Positions 15,941 to 27,762 are shown, numbered from the stretch's first letter. The stretch is DNA of 64,000 nt from JAEUIX01 sp964611125 (GCA_964611125.1 CAZSZO010000005.1:1-64000), one strand, 5' to 3'. The notes: a model not told the origin generated them from the letters alone. Program-made: numbers and translations.

Positions 15941-15966
15941 CGCTCCCTTCGCTCCCTTCGTTGACA
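15941..15966 (-). repeat. Right inverted-repeat arm beside the GxxExxY gene
   Basis: Read on the minus strand this is TGTCAACGAAGGGAGCGAAG followed by GGAGCG. It is the inverted partner of 15352-15373. It ends 7 bp before the 3' end of moxR. Confidence 0.85.
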
Positions 15967-15972
15967 AAGTCC

Positions 15973-17001
<1,029 letters not shown>

Positions 17002-17030
17002 GGGGTTCTCGGGGGGAAGGATCGGTCAAG

Positions 17031-17055
17031 GTTCAAAGTTCGGAGTTCAAAGTTC
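17031..17055. repeat. Paired GTTCAAAGTTC direct repeat
   Basis: GTTCAAAGTTC occurs at 17031-17041 and 17045-17055. It lies in the 181-bp gap between the large VWA gene and moxR, a spacer distinctly poorer in GC than its surroundings. Confidence 0.85.
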
Positions 17056-17081
17056 AAACTGAGGAGCGCGAACGGGGACGG

Positions 17082-17113
17082 GTCAACGAAGCAAGCGAAG
17101 GGAGGGAAGGGAG
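17082..17113 (+). repeat. Third copy of the GTCAACGAAG repeat
   Basis: GTCAACGAAGCAAGCGAAGG followed by GAGGGAAGGGAG. It is in direct orientation to the copy at 15352 and inverted to the copy at 15941. It occupies the gap upstream of moxR. Confidence 0.85.
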
Positions 17114-17182
17114 TCAGGGGAGTCGAAGTCAGAAAAGGGGGGATGGGGGGACCAGTCCATTCTGGCGTGCGGATCACAACCG

Positions 17183-20100
17183 TCATTCCTTCATGTCGTC
17201 CTGGGCTCGCTTCTTGGCCTTGAGCAGACGCGACATGCCCTGCTCGTCGGCCTGACCGGCGGGCTCGTCCTTCTTCACGACCACCTTGGGCTTGGGCGCT
17301 TCGGTGGGCAAGTCGGGGCGGGCGCCCTTGGCGGCCCGCAACTCCTCGGCGGTGGCTTCGAACTTCACACCCTTGGCCGCGGGCCCCGTCATCGGCGGCG
17401 GGACGACAGTGCTCGATCGCGGGGCGTCGCCGACGCGGCTGGCGTCGACCATCCGCTGGCGGGCCCGCTCGCGGGCGGCCCGCAAGGCGTCAACCTGCTC
17501 GGTGGACTTGGCCTTGGCCTTGCCGAACAGGCCCACGATCGCCTTGCCGATGGCCGGGATATCGATCCGCACGCGCCGGACCGCCACGTCGCCCAGGAAC
17601 AGGCCGATGGACGCGAGCGCCACGGCCAGCCAGATCGGCTGCAGCGAGACGGGCATCGTCAGACCTTCGCGGGTCCAGAGGTCGTCCTTCTCCGGATCGC
17701 CGGTGAGGACGCGTCCGCCGGTCTCTTTGGCGACCTGCTCGAGGAGCGGGGCGTTGTCTTTGAGGGCGCGGAACTCATCGGCGAACGGGCGTGAGATCGC
17801 GGCCTGAACGCTGCCGCGCTTGGCCGAGCCGTCGGCCTGAGGCTCCTCGTAGCCCAGGCTGAGGGTGTGGGAGCCCGCGACTGAGGAGTCGACATCGGCC
17901 TCGTAGCGGCCCGGGCCGGTCTGGCGGAGCTCGACAGGGTCGGCGGAGAGGTCGGGGCGGACGATCCGGCCGCGCCAGCGGAGGAAATCGAGCCGCTCGC
18001 CCTTGTCATCGAGGGCTTCGACAACGATCTTGGTCCGCTCGCCCCGGTCCTCGGTGACGACACGGATGTTGGGCGAACCGGTGGGCCGCATGGCCCACCG
18101 GAGATTCTGATCCCAGAACTGGCGGAAGCCCGCCCAGGCCGGCCAGTCGCGGGCCCAGCGGCCGGTGGCGTCGGAGGTGAAGGTGATGACCCGGCCCAGG
18201 CCGAACTGCCACTGGGCCATGACCGGGTCGTTCTCCTGCCCGCGGAGGGTGACGGTGGCGAGGCCCTCGCGCTCACCGGCGACGATGTACCCGCTGATGG
18301 GCGGCACCCCGGCGATCCCGCGCAGCGAATCGAGCTGGCCACCGGCGATCTTGGGGCTGAAGGGGTCGCCCTCCCAGATCAGCGAGCGCCGGATGGTCTG
18401 GGCCTCCTTGATGAAGATCTGCGGGAGGGCGTCGAGCTTGCCGTCGGGATCGATCTCGTGGAACTGCCCGCCGGTGTCGATCGAGATCTTGCGCATCTTC
18501 TGCAGGTCGGCGGGGTTGCGGTGCATGCCGACGCCGACGGTGCTGATGGTGATCTTCGAGTTCAGATACTGCTGGATCAGCGCCTGCGAAGGGGGCTGGG
18601 GGTCGCCGTCAGAGACGATGATCACGTGCTTCTGGCCGGCGCCGGCTTTCTGGAGCGAGGCGAGGGCCTCCTCGAGCATGTCGGCGAACGACATGGCGTC
18701 GCCATAGTTCATGTTGCGGATCGACCGGCGGATCTGCGACTTGTCGCCCAGCTCGCTGAGCGGGTGCGTCCACTGGGCCGACCCGACGCTCCAGCCGCTC
18801 TCGATGATCCCGGCAAGATCCTTGGAGGAGAGTGCGTCCACGGCGGCCTCGGCGGTGCGCCGGCCCCAGTAGTTGCCGTTGGGCAGCTCGCAGGAGTGCA
18901 TGCACAGGACCAGGGCCCCGCGGGGCATCTGCCGCTTCTGAGGCGGGTCGAGCTTGATGGGCAGAGCCTCGGCCAGCGGCGAGCCGATCCAGCCGCCGGC
19001 GCCGAAGGAATCGGGCCCGCCGATCATCACCATGCCCCCGCCGAGGTCGTGGATGTAGGAGCGGAGCTCCTCCTGCTGCTGCTGGTTGAACTCGTACGCC
19101 GAGACATTGACGAGCACGACGCCCTCGTACGCCCCGAGATCGCCCAGGCTGGTGAAGCCCGCGGCGGGGTCCTTGAGGTCGGCCTTCAGGCCGACCTGAG
19201 CGAGGGCCGCCATCAGGTTCGCGGCCTCCTGCGGCTTGCTGGTGAGGACCAGCAGCCGCCCCTCGCCGCCGACGAACGTGACGGACATGGCCCGGTTGTT
19301 CTCAGCGATGGTGTCGCCAGGCTTGCCGTCGGGGCCGACCATGGGGACCCAGACGGCCTCGAAACGCTGCGGGCCGCTGCCAGGGATGGCGACGGGAACG
19401 ACGTAGGGCTCGGTGCCCTTGGCGACATCGAGGATCAGCCCCTTGCTGCCGCCCTCGGGGTTGATGTCGATGGGCTCGCCGTTGAGGAACAAGTCGAGCC
19501 GGCCGCGGGCGGGGCGGGTCGCGGTGATGACGGCGCGGAGGGTGATGATCTCGCCCTGGCGAGCGGTGGCGGGGGCGATCAGGCGGTCGACGATCACCTC
19601 GCGGTCGTAGGCGAAGCGCACGGGGCGGACATCGATGGGGATCTTGGCGGCCTTGGCGGCCTGAGCCGCGGCCATGACCGAGCCGGCTGTCTCATTGCCG
19701 TGGCTGATGATCAGGATGCGGTTGGCGGCGTTCTGGCTCATCACGGCCATGGCGAGGCGCACGGCGGTCTCGAGGTTGGTTCCCGAGGGGTCGCCGTAGT
19801 CGCGAATATCCAGCGGCTGGCCAAGGGGACCTGGAAGGGCCTGCACATACGCGTCGCGCGCGGCGGTGACCGTGGCGACGAGGTCTCCGGGGCGGGCGGT
19901 CTTGCTCGCGGCCCCGAGGTAGCTGTTGGCGTTGGCCTGGACCTGGCCCCAGGCGGACTCCATGGTCTTGCTGGCGTTGAGGACGACGTTGACGGCGACG
20001 GCCTTGGCCTCGGTGCGCCACTGCGGGTCGGCGATGGCGCCCACGAGCAGGGCGATGACCACCAGGCGGATGATGAGCGAGACGCGCCGGCCCCAGGTGC

Positions 20101-20227
20101 TCATGCCGCTCAGGGTCTTGCGGGCGATCCAGATCGTCAGCAGCCAGGTGGGGATGATGAGCAGCAGCCAGACCGGCTGGTTGAACTGAAGGGCAGCGAG
20201 CGTGGGCGCCGCGAGCAGGCTCGTCAC
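17183..20227 (-). CDS. Large membrane protein with VWA and glutamine-amidotransferase-like domains
   Basis: The protein has 1014 aa. The GTG at 20227 overlaps the upstream stop (GTGA). Two N-terminal helices (about 15-35 and 48-66) resemble BatA/YfbK-like anchors. They are followed by a VWA-like fold whose MIDAS Asp is replaced (VVLNASKTM), then by Ig-like or beta-rich segments. A GATase-like segment lies near residues 365-410 (GVVLVNVSAYEF, GGGMVMIGGPDSFGAGGW). A second VWA-like fold starts near 434 (ALVLCMHSCELPNG, with VIIVSDGDPQPP later). The last helix is near 869-890, and a long Lys/Arg/Asp-rich cytoplasmic tail follows. The family is known from planctomycete MoxR clusters and its function is unproven. 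Confidence 0.85.
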   Translation of the reverse strand: MTSLLAAPTLAALQFNQPVWLLLIIPTWLLTIWIARKTLSGMSTWGRRVSLIIRLVVIALLVGAIADPQWRTEAKAVAVNVVLNASKTMESAWGQVQANANSYLGAASKTARPGDLVATVTAARDAYVQALPGPLGQPLDIRDYGDPSGTNLETAVRLAMAVMSQNAANRILIISHGNETAGSVMAAAQAAKAAKIPIDVRPVRFAYDREVIVDRLIAPATARQGEIITLRAVITATRPARGRLDLFLNGEPIDINPEGGSKGLILDVAKGTEPYVVPVAIPGSGPQRFEAVWVPMVGPDGKPGDTIAENNRAMSVTFVGGEGRLLVLTSKPQEAANLMAALAQVGLKADLKDPAAGFTSLGDLGAYEGVVLVNVSAYEFNQQQQEELRSYIHDLGGGMVMIGGPDSFGAGGWIGSPLAEALPIKLDPPQKRQMPRGALVLCMHSCELPNGNYWGRRTAEAAVDALSSKDLAGIIESGWSVGSAQWTHPLSELGDKSQIRRSIRNMNYGDAMSFADMLEEALASLQKAGAGQKHVIIVSDGDPQPPSQALIQQYLNSKITISTVGVGMHRNPADLQKMRKISIDTGGQFHEIDPDGKLDALPQIFIKEAQTIRRSLIWEGDPFSPKIAGGQLDSLRGIAGVPPISGYIVAGEREGLATVTLRGQENDPVMAQWQFGLGRVITFTSDATGRWARDWPAWAGFRQFWDQNLRWAMRPTGSPNIRVVTEDRGERTKIVVEALDDKGERLDFLRWRGRIVRPDLSADPVELRQTGPGRYEADVDSSVAGSHTLSLGYEEPQADGSAKRGSVQAAISRPFADEFRALKDNAPLLEQVAKETGGRVLTGDPEKDDLWTREGLTMPVSLQPIWLAVALASIGLFLGDVAVRRVRIDIPAIGKAIVGLFGKAKAKSTEQVDALRAARERARQRMVDASRVGDAPRSSTVVPPPMTGPAAKGVKFEATAEELRAAKGARPDLPTEAPKPKVVVKKDEPAGQADEQGMSRLLKAKKRAQDDMKE

Positions 20228-21525
20228 GGGCGGCTCCCCCCCCCCGCTCCTGGGCCCGCTCCCGCACCGACGCCCGCACCGACGCCCAGCAGCAACGGCG
20301 AGGCGGGAAAGGGCGTCTGCACGACCTGCACGCGATGGTTCTTTGAGTCAACCACGAAGGTCCGGTCTCCGTTCACCAGCACGGCCCAGGGCTCGGCGAA
20401 CTCGCCGCGCCCGCGCCCGGCCCGCCCCCAGAGGCCCAGGGCGGCGCCGGTGGAGAGGTCGAACCGCTGGAGTCGATTGTTGCCGAACTCGGCCACGATT
20501 GCCGAGCCGTCATCCAAAAGGTTGAGCGCCCAGGGGTAGCGGAGTTGCGCGGGCCCCTGCCCGGTGGTTTCGGGGTCGCCGATCCAGCGGAGCAGGGCCC
20601 CGTCGAGCGTGAAGACGCCGAGGCGGTGGTTGCGGGCGTCGGCGACGGCGACGATCCCGCGCCCACGGTCGACCTCGATCGCCTGGGGGCGGTCAAACTG
20701 CACGTTGTCGGGGGCCGAAGAGGCCCCGTAGGTCCCGAACGAGAAGAGAAACCGGAAGCCGCCGTCGAAGACCGAGACGCGGTCGTGGTCGCCGTACTCG
20801 GGGACGTACAGCCGCTCGACGGTGATGCCGTCAGCGCCGGTGAGGACCGCGACATCAGTGGGATAGATGAACTCACCGGGGCCGCGCCCGAAGGCCCCGA
20901 ACTCCGCCAGTTTGCGCGGTTCCGACGCGGGCATCGACACGGCGAAGAGCGAGGGCGCTTCATCGCCGGCGGGCGAGGGGGCCCCCCGAGAAGCCGGGGT
21001 CTCGCCGGGGCGATCGATCGCGTAAAGCACGATCTTGTGGGCGTGCGTGTGGGCGACGTATAGCACCAGTTCGCCCGGGGAGGCGATTCCCGGCGGCGCC
21101 GGGGCGACGGTGAGGCCCGTGGGCTTGCCTTTCTGACTCTCGGGCATGTGCCACCAGCGGAGGCAGCGGCCGGTGGCCGAGTCGAACTGCTGGATCCGGT
21201 CGGTCTTGTCAACCACCCAGAGCGAGCGGCCGTCGCCCGCGAGGGCCCGCGGGATGGTGAACTCGCCCGGGCCGCCGCCCGGGCCGCCGATGATCTGGCG
21301 CGTCGCCATCGGCTCGGCGCGGGGACCCTTGCCATCGGCCGGGGAGTCGGACGGGCTGCAACCGGCCCCGAGCCCGCCCAAGGCCATGAACGTCATGAAC
21401 GTCGCGAGCAGGTTCGCGCGCCGCAGCGGGCCGGGCTTGGCCTGGGTCGTGGTGAGCGTCACCCCCGCAGTATCGCAGGTCGGTGCGGCTCGTGCTTGAA
21501 GGGAACCAGAGGACACGTGGGTCAC
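20224..21525 (-). CDS. NHL-repeat beta-propeller lipoprotein
   Basis: The protein has up to 433 aa. The GTG at 21525 overlaps the permease stop codon (GTGA). A second GTG at 21462 gives a more ordinary lipoprotein signal (RR, then ATFMTFMALGGLGAGC) and may be the true start. The lipobox Cys is C56 from the first start or C35 from the second. The mature part has about six NHL/6-bladed propeller repeats (GPGEFTIPRAL, GRGPGEFIYPTDVAV, FDRPQAIEVDRGRGIVAVADARNHRLGVF in pieces, GRGEFAEPWAVLV). Such propellers usually mediate binding at the cell surface. It is co-transcribed with the VWA protein. Confidence 0.88.
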   Translation of the reverse strand: MTHVSSGSLQARAAPTCDTAGVTLTTTQAKPGPLRRANLLATFMTFMALGGLGAGCSPSDSPADGKGPRAEPMATRQIIGGPGGGPGEFTIPRALAGDGRSLWVVDKTDRIQQFDSATGRCLRWWHMPESQKGKPTGLTVAPAPPGIASPGELVLYVAHTHAHKIVLYAIDRPGETPASRGAPSPAGDEAPSLFAVSMPASEPRKLAEFGAFGRGPGEFIYPTDVAVLTGADGITVERLYVPEYGDHDRVSVFDGGFRFLFSFGTYGASSAPDNVQFDRPQAIEVDRGRGIVAVADARNHRLGVFTLDGALLRWIGDPETTGQGPAQLRYPWALNLLDDGSAIVAEFGNNRLQRFDLSTGAALGLWGRAGRGRGEFAEPWAVLVNGDRTFVVDSKNHRVQVVQTPFPASPLLLGVGAGVGAGAGPGAGGGSRP

Positions 21526-23315
21526 TTCCTATACGACACCGCCGAGGGGCGGGGTCGTGAGACCAATCTCGGGCCTGCGGCGAGCTGGCCGCCGCCCGAG
21601 GCGAGCCACGCCGCCCCGACAGCGACCGCCAGGCCGGCGAGCATCAGGTTGACCGCCGCGGCGGCCACCTGCTGATCACGAAGGTAGTGCAGGTGTTCGA
21701 GCAGCGAGCGGGCCATGCTCGGAAGTCCTGGCGGCTGAATCATGACCGATGATTCGATCTCGCTGAACGAAAGCGCTCCGCAGGCCAGACCGACGCCCAG
21801 GACAACGCCCAGGCGGGGCCGCACGGCCCCGTGCAGCCAGGCGCGCCAAAGGGATGATTCGGTCAAACGCAGATCGCGCAGGGCCGCGGGCTCGGAGCGG
21901 CTGAGCAGCCATCCGGCGCAGACCGCAAGAAACCCGAACCGGGTCAGGTGAGCCATCGCGACGGCCAACCCGCACAGGACCAGTCGCTCCGCCTCAGGAA
22001 GGTCGATAGGCACCCGCCGGCCGTAGGCCTCGCTGACGGCGGAGCCGACGAGCACGCCCGGCAGCAGCCCGCCGACCAGAAAGGCCCGCAGGCACAGGCC
22101 GCTGGCCAGGTCGGCGAGACGACCCCGCCGCGCGACCCCGGAGAGCGTGAACCACACCGCCAGGACGGCCAGCGCGCTGGCGAGGGCGACAAAGAGCGCT
22201 ACGCAGGCGCTCGCGGCCGCCGCCTGGCCGTCGTCGCGCCAGAATCGCACAAGCATCTGGCGGTCGCGCAGGGCGATCCAGAAGAGCACCAGCGGCAGTG
22301 GAATGGACGCCGCCCACAGCGCCCAGGCCGGACCCCGCGCGGCCCACGGGGCGGGCCTCGCTGGCGCAGAACCGGTGAAGCCGGGCGCCGCACCGTCAGA
22401 CGCGTCGTCGGTGGCGTCGGGCCGGAGCGCCTGACCGCGCGGAGCGGCCGGGCCGAGCGTGTCGCCGCGCACCCGTGGGCTGAGGCGGCGGGCGATCACC
22501 TCCGCCGCGAGCAGCGCCACCACCAGCAGCGGCGAAGCGATCAGCCACACCTTCCACGGGGCCATGAACAGGTCCAGGCACTTCCAGATGACGATGGCGT
22601 GCGTCTGCACCAGGGCCAGGTGCAGCGGCACGGCGGAACCGACCATGAGCAGCCCGGCGGTGAGCACCGCCTGCGCCACCGCAGGGCGGGTCATGCGGGC
22701 GAGTTCGAGCGCCCGCCGGGCCGGCGAGGCCCCGTCGAGCTGCAGGGCCTCGATCACCGCCGTGGGGATCCGCGAGAACCCCAGGGCCATGATGATCGCC
22801 GGCAGCGGCCAGACCCAGAGGACCATGCAGGCCCCGGCCAGCCACTGGCCGACCAGGGCGGCCACCCACGGGGGCGCCCGCCCGAGCAGGTCACCCAGGA
22901 GCGTCCCCTGCTCGCGCAGCGTCGAGTACGCCGCATAGGCCAGGTAACTCGGCGCCAGCAGCGGCGCGACAGCGAGGGCGAGTTCGATGCGCGTGCAGCG
23001 CCGGAGCAGCCACGCCGCAGGCGCGGCGACGACCGTGGCGGACACGGCGATTGCGCCCGCAAGAGCGAAGGTGCGGGCAAGCAGCCAGGGGTACCCCCCC
23101 ACTTCCGCGATCAGTCGCTCCGGGCTGACGCCGTCGGGGGCGGCCCGCAGCGCGCTCAAGAACACGCCGGCGAGCGGCGCCCCCAGCAGGAGGGCGACCC
23201 CGCCGACCAGGATCAGCGGGGCCAGGTGCTGGAGCCACGGGTCGAGTCCGTGTGTTGACGCAACCTCTGCGGTGATTCCGTCGGGCCGGCGAGCGGGTTG
23301 GTCGAGCCCTGGCAA
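21522..23315 (-). CDS. ABC transporter permease of the iron/thiamine (FbpB-like) type, two fused domains
   Basis: The protein has 597 aa. The TTG start at 23315 has AGGAG 6 bases upstream. About 12 transmembrane helices fall in two halves, each with an EAA-type loop for the ATPase (EALQLDGASPARRALELARM near 200; LRDLRLTESSLWRAWLHGAV near 500). The two halves are separated by a Pro/Ala-rich linker at about 300-330. This layout is typical of ferric-iron and related importers (FbpB, ThiP). No ATPase or binding protein of that family lies in the window, so partner and substrate are unknown. It overlaps the propeller lipoprotein gene and appears to be the first gene of the long minus-strand cluster. 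Confidence 0.85.
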   Translation of the reverse strand: MPGLDQPARRPDGITAEVASTHGLDPWLQHLAPLILVGGVALLLGAPLAGVFLSALRAAPDGVSPERLIAEVGGYPWLLARTFALAGAIAVSATVVAAPAAWLLRRCTRIELALAVAPLLAPSYLAYAAYSTLREQGTLLGDLLGRAPPWVAALVGQWLAGACMVLWVWPLPAIIMALGFSRIPTAVIEALQLDGASPARRALELARMTRPAVAQAVLTAGLLMVGSAVPLHLALVQTHAIVIWKCLDLFMAPWKVWLIASPLLVVALLAAEVIARRLSPRVRGDTLGPAAPRGQALRPDATDDASDGAAPGFTGSAPARPAPWAARGPAWALWAASIPLPLVLFWIALRDRQMLVRFWRDDGQAAAASACVALFVALASALAVLAVWFTLSGVARRGRLADLASGLCLRAFLVGGLLPGVLVGSAVSEAYGRRVPIDLPEAERLVLCGLAVAMAHLTRFGFLAVCAGWLLSRSEPAALRDLRLTESSLWRAWLHGAVRPRLGVVLGVGLACGALSFSEIESSVMIQPPGLPSMARSLLEHLHYLRDQQVAAAAVNLMLAGLAVAVGAAWLASGGGQLAAGPRLVSRPRPSAVSYRK

Positions 23316-23535
23316 AGCGTGCTCCTGCGCTGTCCGGACACCTGCGACGAGGGCCCATGTGCCGTGCGCCTCGCGACCGGCGAGAACGGCGCGACTTGCG
23401 CGCGAATCGGGCTCGAATGGGGCGGGCCCCAGGCGGCGCGACCCGGCGAGCGGCGCCCCGAAAGTGAAAATCCACCGAACAGATTCGCGGCGCGTCCGCG
23501 ACCCGAACGCGCGTGCTCCGGTATCATCTCACCCT

Positions 23536-24684
23536 ATGCCCCCGCCGGCCAAGCCATCTCGCCAATCCGCCCGTCTCGGGCCGGATTACGCGCGCCGCCT
23601 GAGCGTGGCGGCCAAAGCCTCGGCAGCCGCCGGGGTGCCGGCGCTGCTGGTGACCAACCCCATCGATGTCGCCTACTTGACAGGCTTTCTGGGGGGAGAT
23701 TCCTACCTGCTGGTCGGGCCTCCCAAAGCGGTGATCATCTCCGATTTTCGCTACCAGGAGGAACTGTCCGAGGCGGCGTCGCGCTGCGATATCCACATCC
23801 GCAAGGGCTCGCTGGTCGAGGCTGCGGCCCAGGTGGTTGGTCAGGCCGGGGTGACGCGCCTGGGCGTCCAGGGCGAGCACATGACGCTGAACCTGCGCCA
23901 GGCGCTTGGACGCCAGGCCAAGGGCGTGAAGCTCGTCGAGACTTCGGGGCTGATCGCCCGCCAGCGCCTCAAGAAGGACGACCACGAGGTCGGGCTCATC
24001 CGCCGGGGCGTCCGGATCCAGCAGGAGGCCCTCGAGGCGATCCTGCCGGTCATCGGGCGCCGCCTGAAGAAGCGCGCTGGCTCGATCACCGAGGCGGAGA
24101 TCGCCGCGCTGCTCGAGGCCGAGATGAAGACCCGCGGCTCGTCAAAGCCCAGCTTCGACACCATCGTCGCGGCCCGGGCGATGGGGTCGCGCCCGCATTA
24201 CGCCCCCGCCGCCGTGAAGCTCACCCGCGGCCAGCCGCTGCTGATCGACTGGGGCGCGATCTTCAAGGGCTACCACAGCGACATGACCCGGGTGATCTGC
24301 TGGGGGCGCTGGCCCCGCGGGCTCGACGAGGTCTACCGGATCGTGCTGCACGCCCACGAAGCCGCCGCGGCGGCCCTGGCCCCGGGCAAGTCGACGCGCG
24401 AAATCGACGGCGTGGCCCGCGGGATCATCAAGGACGCTGGGTATGGCGATCGCTTCGGGCACGGCCTGGGGCACGGGATCGGGCTCGACATTCATGAGGA
24501 GCCGCGCCTCAGCCACAACGCGGCGGACGTGGCCCTCGAGCCGGGGCATGTGGTGACGATCGAACCGGGGATCTATCTCCCGGGGGTGGGCGGGGTGCGC
24601 ATCGAGGACGATTACCTCATCACCGAGCGCGGCGCGCGGAATCTCTGCACGCTGCCAAAGACGTTGGAGTGGGCGTCGCGCTAG
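23536..24684 (+). CDS. M24 family Xaa-Pro aminopeptidase
   Basis: The protein has 382 aa. Residues ~20-145 form the creatinase N-terminal domain and the rest is the pita-bread catalytic domain. Metal ligands are D238 and D249 (IDWGAIFKGYHSDMTR), H313 (GHGLGHGIG), E343 (IEPGIYL) and E357. It removes an N-terminal residue that precedes proline. TATCAT (23522-23527) ends only 8 bases before the ATG, and no Shine-Dalgarno is present, so the message may be leaderless. It precedes accB-accC, an arrangement also seen in other bacteria, though there efp often intervenes and here it is absent. Confidence 0.92.
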   Translation: MPPPAKPSRQSARLGPDYARRLSVAAKASAAAGVPALLVTNPIDVAYLTGFLGGDSYLLVGPPKAVIISDFRYQEELSEAASRCDIHIRKGSLVEAAAQVVGQAGVTRLGVQGEHMTLNLRQALGRQAKGVKLVETSGLIARQRLKKDDHEVGLIRRGVRIQQEALEAILPVIGRRLKKRAGSITEAEIAALLEAEMKTRGSSKPSFDTIVAARAMGSRPHYAPAAVKLTRGQPLLIDWGAIFKGYHSDMTRVICWGRWPRGLDEVYRIVLHAHEAAAAALAPGKSTREIDGVARGIIKDAGYGDRFGHGLGHGIGLDIHEEPRLSHNAADVALEPGHVVTIEPGIYLPGVGGVRIEDDYLITERGARNLCTLPKTLEWASR

Positions 24685-24729
24685 GGCCGCGGGCCGGCGC
24701 GGGCCGATTTTGTTTTCACGGACCACATC

Positions 24730-25206
24730 ATGATCGATATCCGAAAGCTCAAGGAACTCGTCCGCCTCATGGTCGAAAACGACCTCACCGAGCTCAACCT
24801 CCAGGACAAGGAGGAGACCGTGACGGTGAAGCGCGGGTTCGCCGCGGCGCCCGTGGTGCACCACGCTCCCGCCAGCCGGGGCGTCGAGGGCGCCGGCGAG
24901 GACTCACCAGCCCCCGCCGCGGCCCAGCAGACGCCAGCCGCCGGCGGCGACGGCGACGCCGGGCTGGTCGCCATCACCTCGCCGATGGTCGGCACGTTCT
25001 ACGCCGCCGCCAATCCCGACAGCCCGGCGTTTGTCAACCCGGGCACCGCGATCTCCACCGAAACCACGGTGTGCATGATCGAAGCCATGAAGGTCTTCAA
25101 TGAGATCAAGGCCGAGACCACCGGCGTGGTGGAGCGGGTCCTGGTCACCAACGGCCAGGCGGTCGAGTACGGACAGAAGCTCTTCCTGATCCGCCCCACG
25201 GCCTGA
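24730..25206 (+). CDS. accB: Biotin carboxyl carrier protein of acetyl-CoA carboxylase
   Basis: The protein has 158 aa. The N-terminal helix (IDIRKLKELVRLMVENDLTE) is the usual AccB dimerisation segment, followed by a Pro/Ala-rich linker (about 40-75). The biotinyl domain lies at 79-156, with the target lysine K121 in EAMKV. It carries the carboxyl group between biotin carboxylase and the carboxyltransferase in the first step of fatty acid synthesis. It sits 45 bp after the peptidase gene and ahead of accC, probably in the same operon. Confidence 0.96.
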   Translation: MIDIRKLKELVRLMVENDLTELNLQDKEETVTVKRGFAAAPVVHHAPASRGVEGAGEDSPAPAAAQQTPAAGGDGDAGLVAITSPMVGTFYAAANPDSPAFVNPGTAISTETTVCMIEAMKVFNEIKAETTGVVERVLVTNGQAVEYGQKLFLIRPTA

Positions 25207-25376
25207 TCTCGGCGCCGAGGCCGCGCGTCCTGTGCGCGACGCCTCAGGCTCCAGCATGCTCCTTGATCACGATCGTTGGCTCTCGCCATCCGCCCCCGCA
25301 TCCGCCCGCCCATCCCCCCCCCGCCCCAAGCACTCAGTCACCCGCCCCTGACCGCCCCGATCATCGATAAACACCA

Positions 25377-26717
<1,341 letters not shown>

Positions 26718-26983
26718 TCGAGGCGACCCACCACCGAAACGGAATCGCTCGCAATGCACTGGTCTTTCTCCGCGTGGCAATCGCGCTGGCCACTCCCTCA
26801 GACGGAGCGGGCCCTTCGCAAACGATTCGTGCATCGGCTTTGAGGGACTTTTCCCTGATGGCCGCTCCTGCGACCGGCTCCCATGATGATCTCCGGTGGT
26901 AGCTTGTCGCCTCGAGCCATGGGCATGCTCGCCCCTTGGCCGGACTGTGGTCCTCTCGGCAGCCTGCCCCACGGAGCGTCGCC

Positions 26984-27732
26984 ATGGCGGGGAGTCGTTT
27001 GAACGGTCGGGTCGCCGTGGTCACCGGCGCCGCTCGCGGGATCGGGGCGGCGATCGCGCGGCGCCTGGCCGCCGATGGCGCCAGCGTGATCGTGAACTAC
27101 GGCACCAGCGCCAAGCCGGCGCGGAGCAGGTCGTCGCGCAGATCATCAAGGCCGGCGGCAAGGCTGTGGCCATCCAGGCCGATGTGAGCGAGCAGGACGC
27201 CGTGGCCAAGCTCTTTGACGCTACAAAGAAGGCGTTCGGCCCGGTCTCCATCCTCGTGAACAACGCCGGGGTGGCCGAGATGCGGCCCCTCGACGGCTTT
27301 GACGTCGCGCACTTCGACCGGCTGTTCAACACCAACGTGAAGGCCATGCTGTTGTGCTGCCAGGCGGCCGCGCGCCATTTCGGCCAGGCTGGCGGCGTGA
27401 TCGTCAACGTCTCCAGCAACGCGACGCGCCTCGCTTTTCCCGGCGCCGCCGTGTATACCGCCACCAAGGCGGCGGTGGACGCGATCACGCGCGTTCTGGC
27501 CGCCGAGCTCGGGCCCAAAGGCGTGCGGGTGAACGCCGTGTGCCCGGGGTTCACCGAGACCGATCTGAACAAAGACTACGCTGCGGCGGTAAAGGAACAG
27601 ATCTTGAAGCAAACGCCGCTGGGGCGTTTCGGACGACCAGAAGACATCGCCGACGTGGTGGCGTTCCTCTGCTGCGACGATGCACACTGGGTCACCAAAG
27701 AGATCGTCGGGGCGACCGGCGGCCTGGGTTAA
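26984..27732 (+). pseudogene. Short-chain dehydrogenase/reductase with a one-base frameshift
   Basis: The ATG at 26984 starts an SDR (MAGSRLNGRVAVVTGAARGIGAAIARRL) closely similar to the intact gene that follows. The reading frame breaks near 27116-27124. The DNA reads AAG CCG GCG CGG AGC, whereas one extra G would give Lys-Pro-Ala-Ala-Glu-Gln-Val-Val and restore the second half, which continues perfectly in the next frame to the stop at 27732. That half includes NNAG, the catalytic YTATK and the GRFGRPEDIADVVAFL region. Everything except the single base is intact, so this is either a recent mutation or a sequencing error in a GGCGGCGG run. Without the shift it would be a ~249-aa NAD(P)-dependent oxidoreductase. 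Confidence 0.88.
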
Positions 27733-27762
27733 CACGACTCAAAGCAACACTGGAGTTTGACC

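Noticed and set aside
25208..25219. 12-bp palindrome CTCGGCGCCGAG between accB and accC
   Set aside because: It is too short and GC-rich to stand out in this genome, and it has no T run or operator context.
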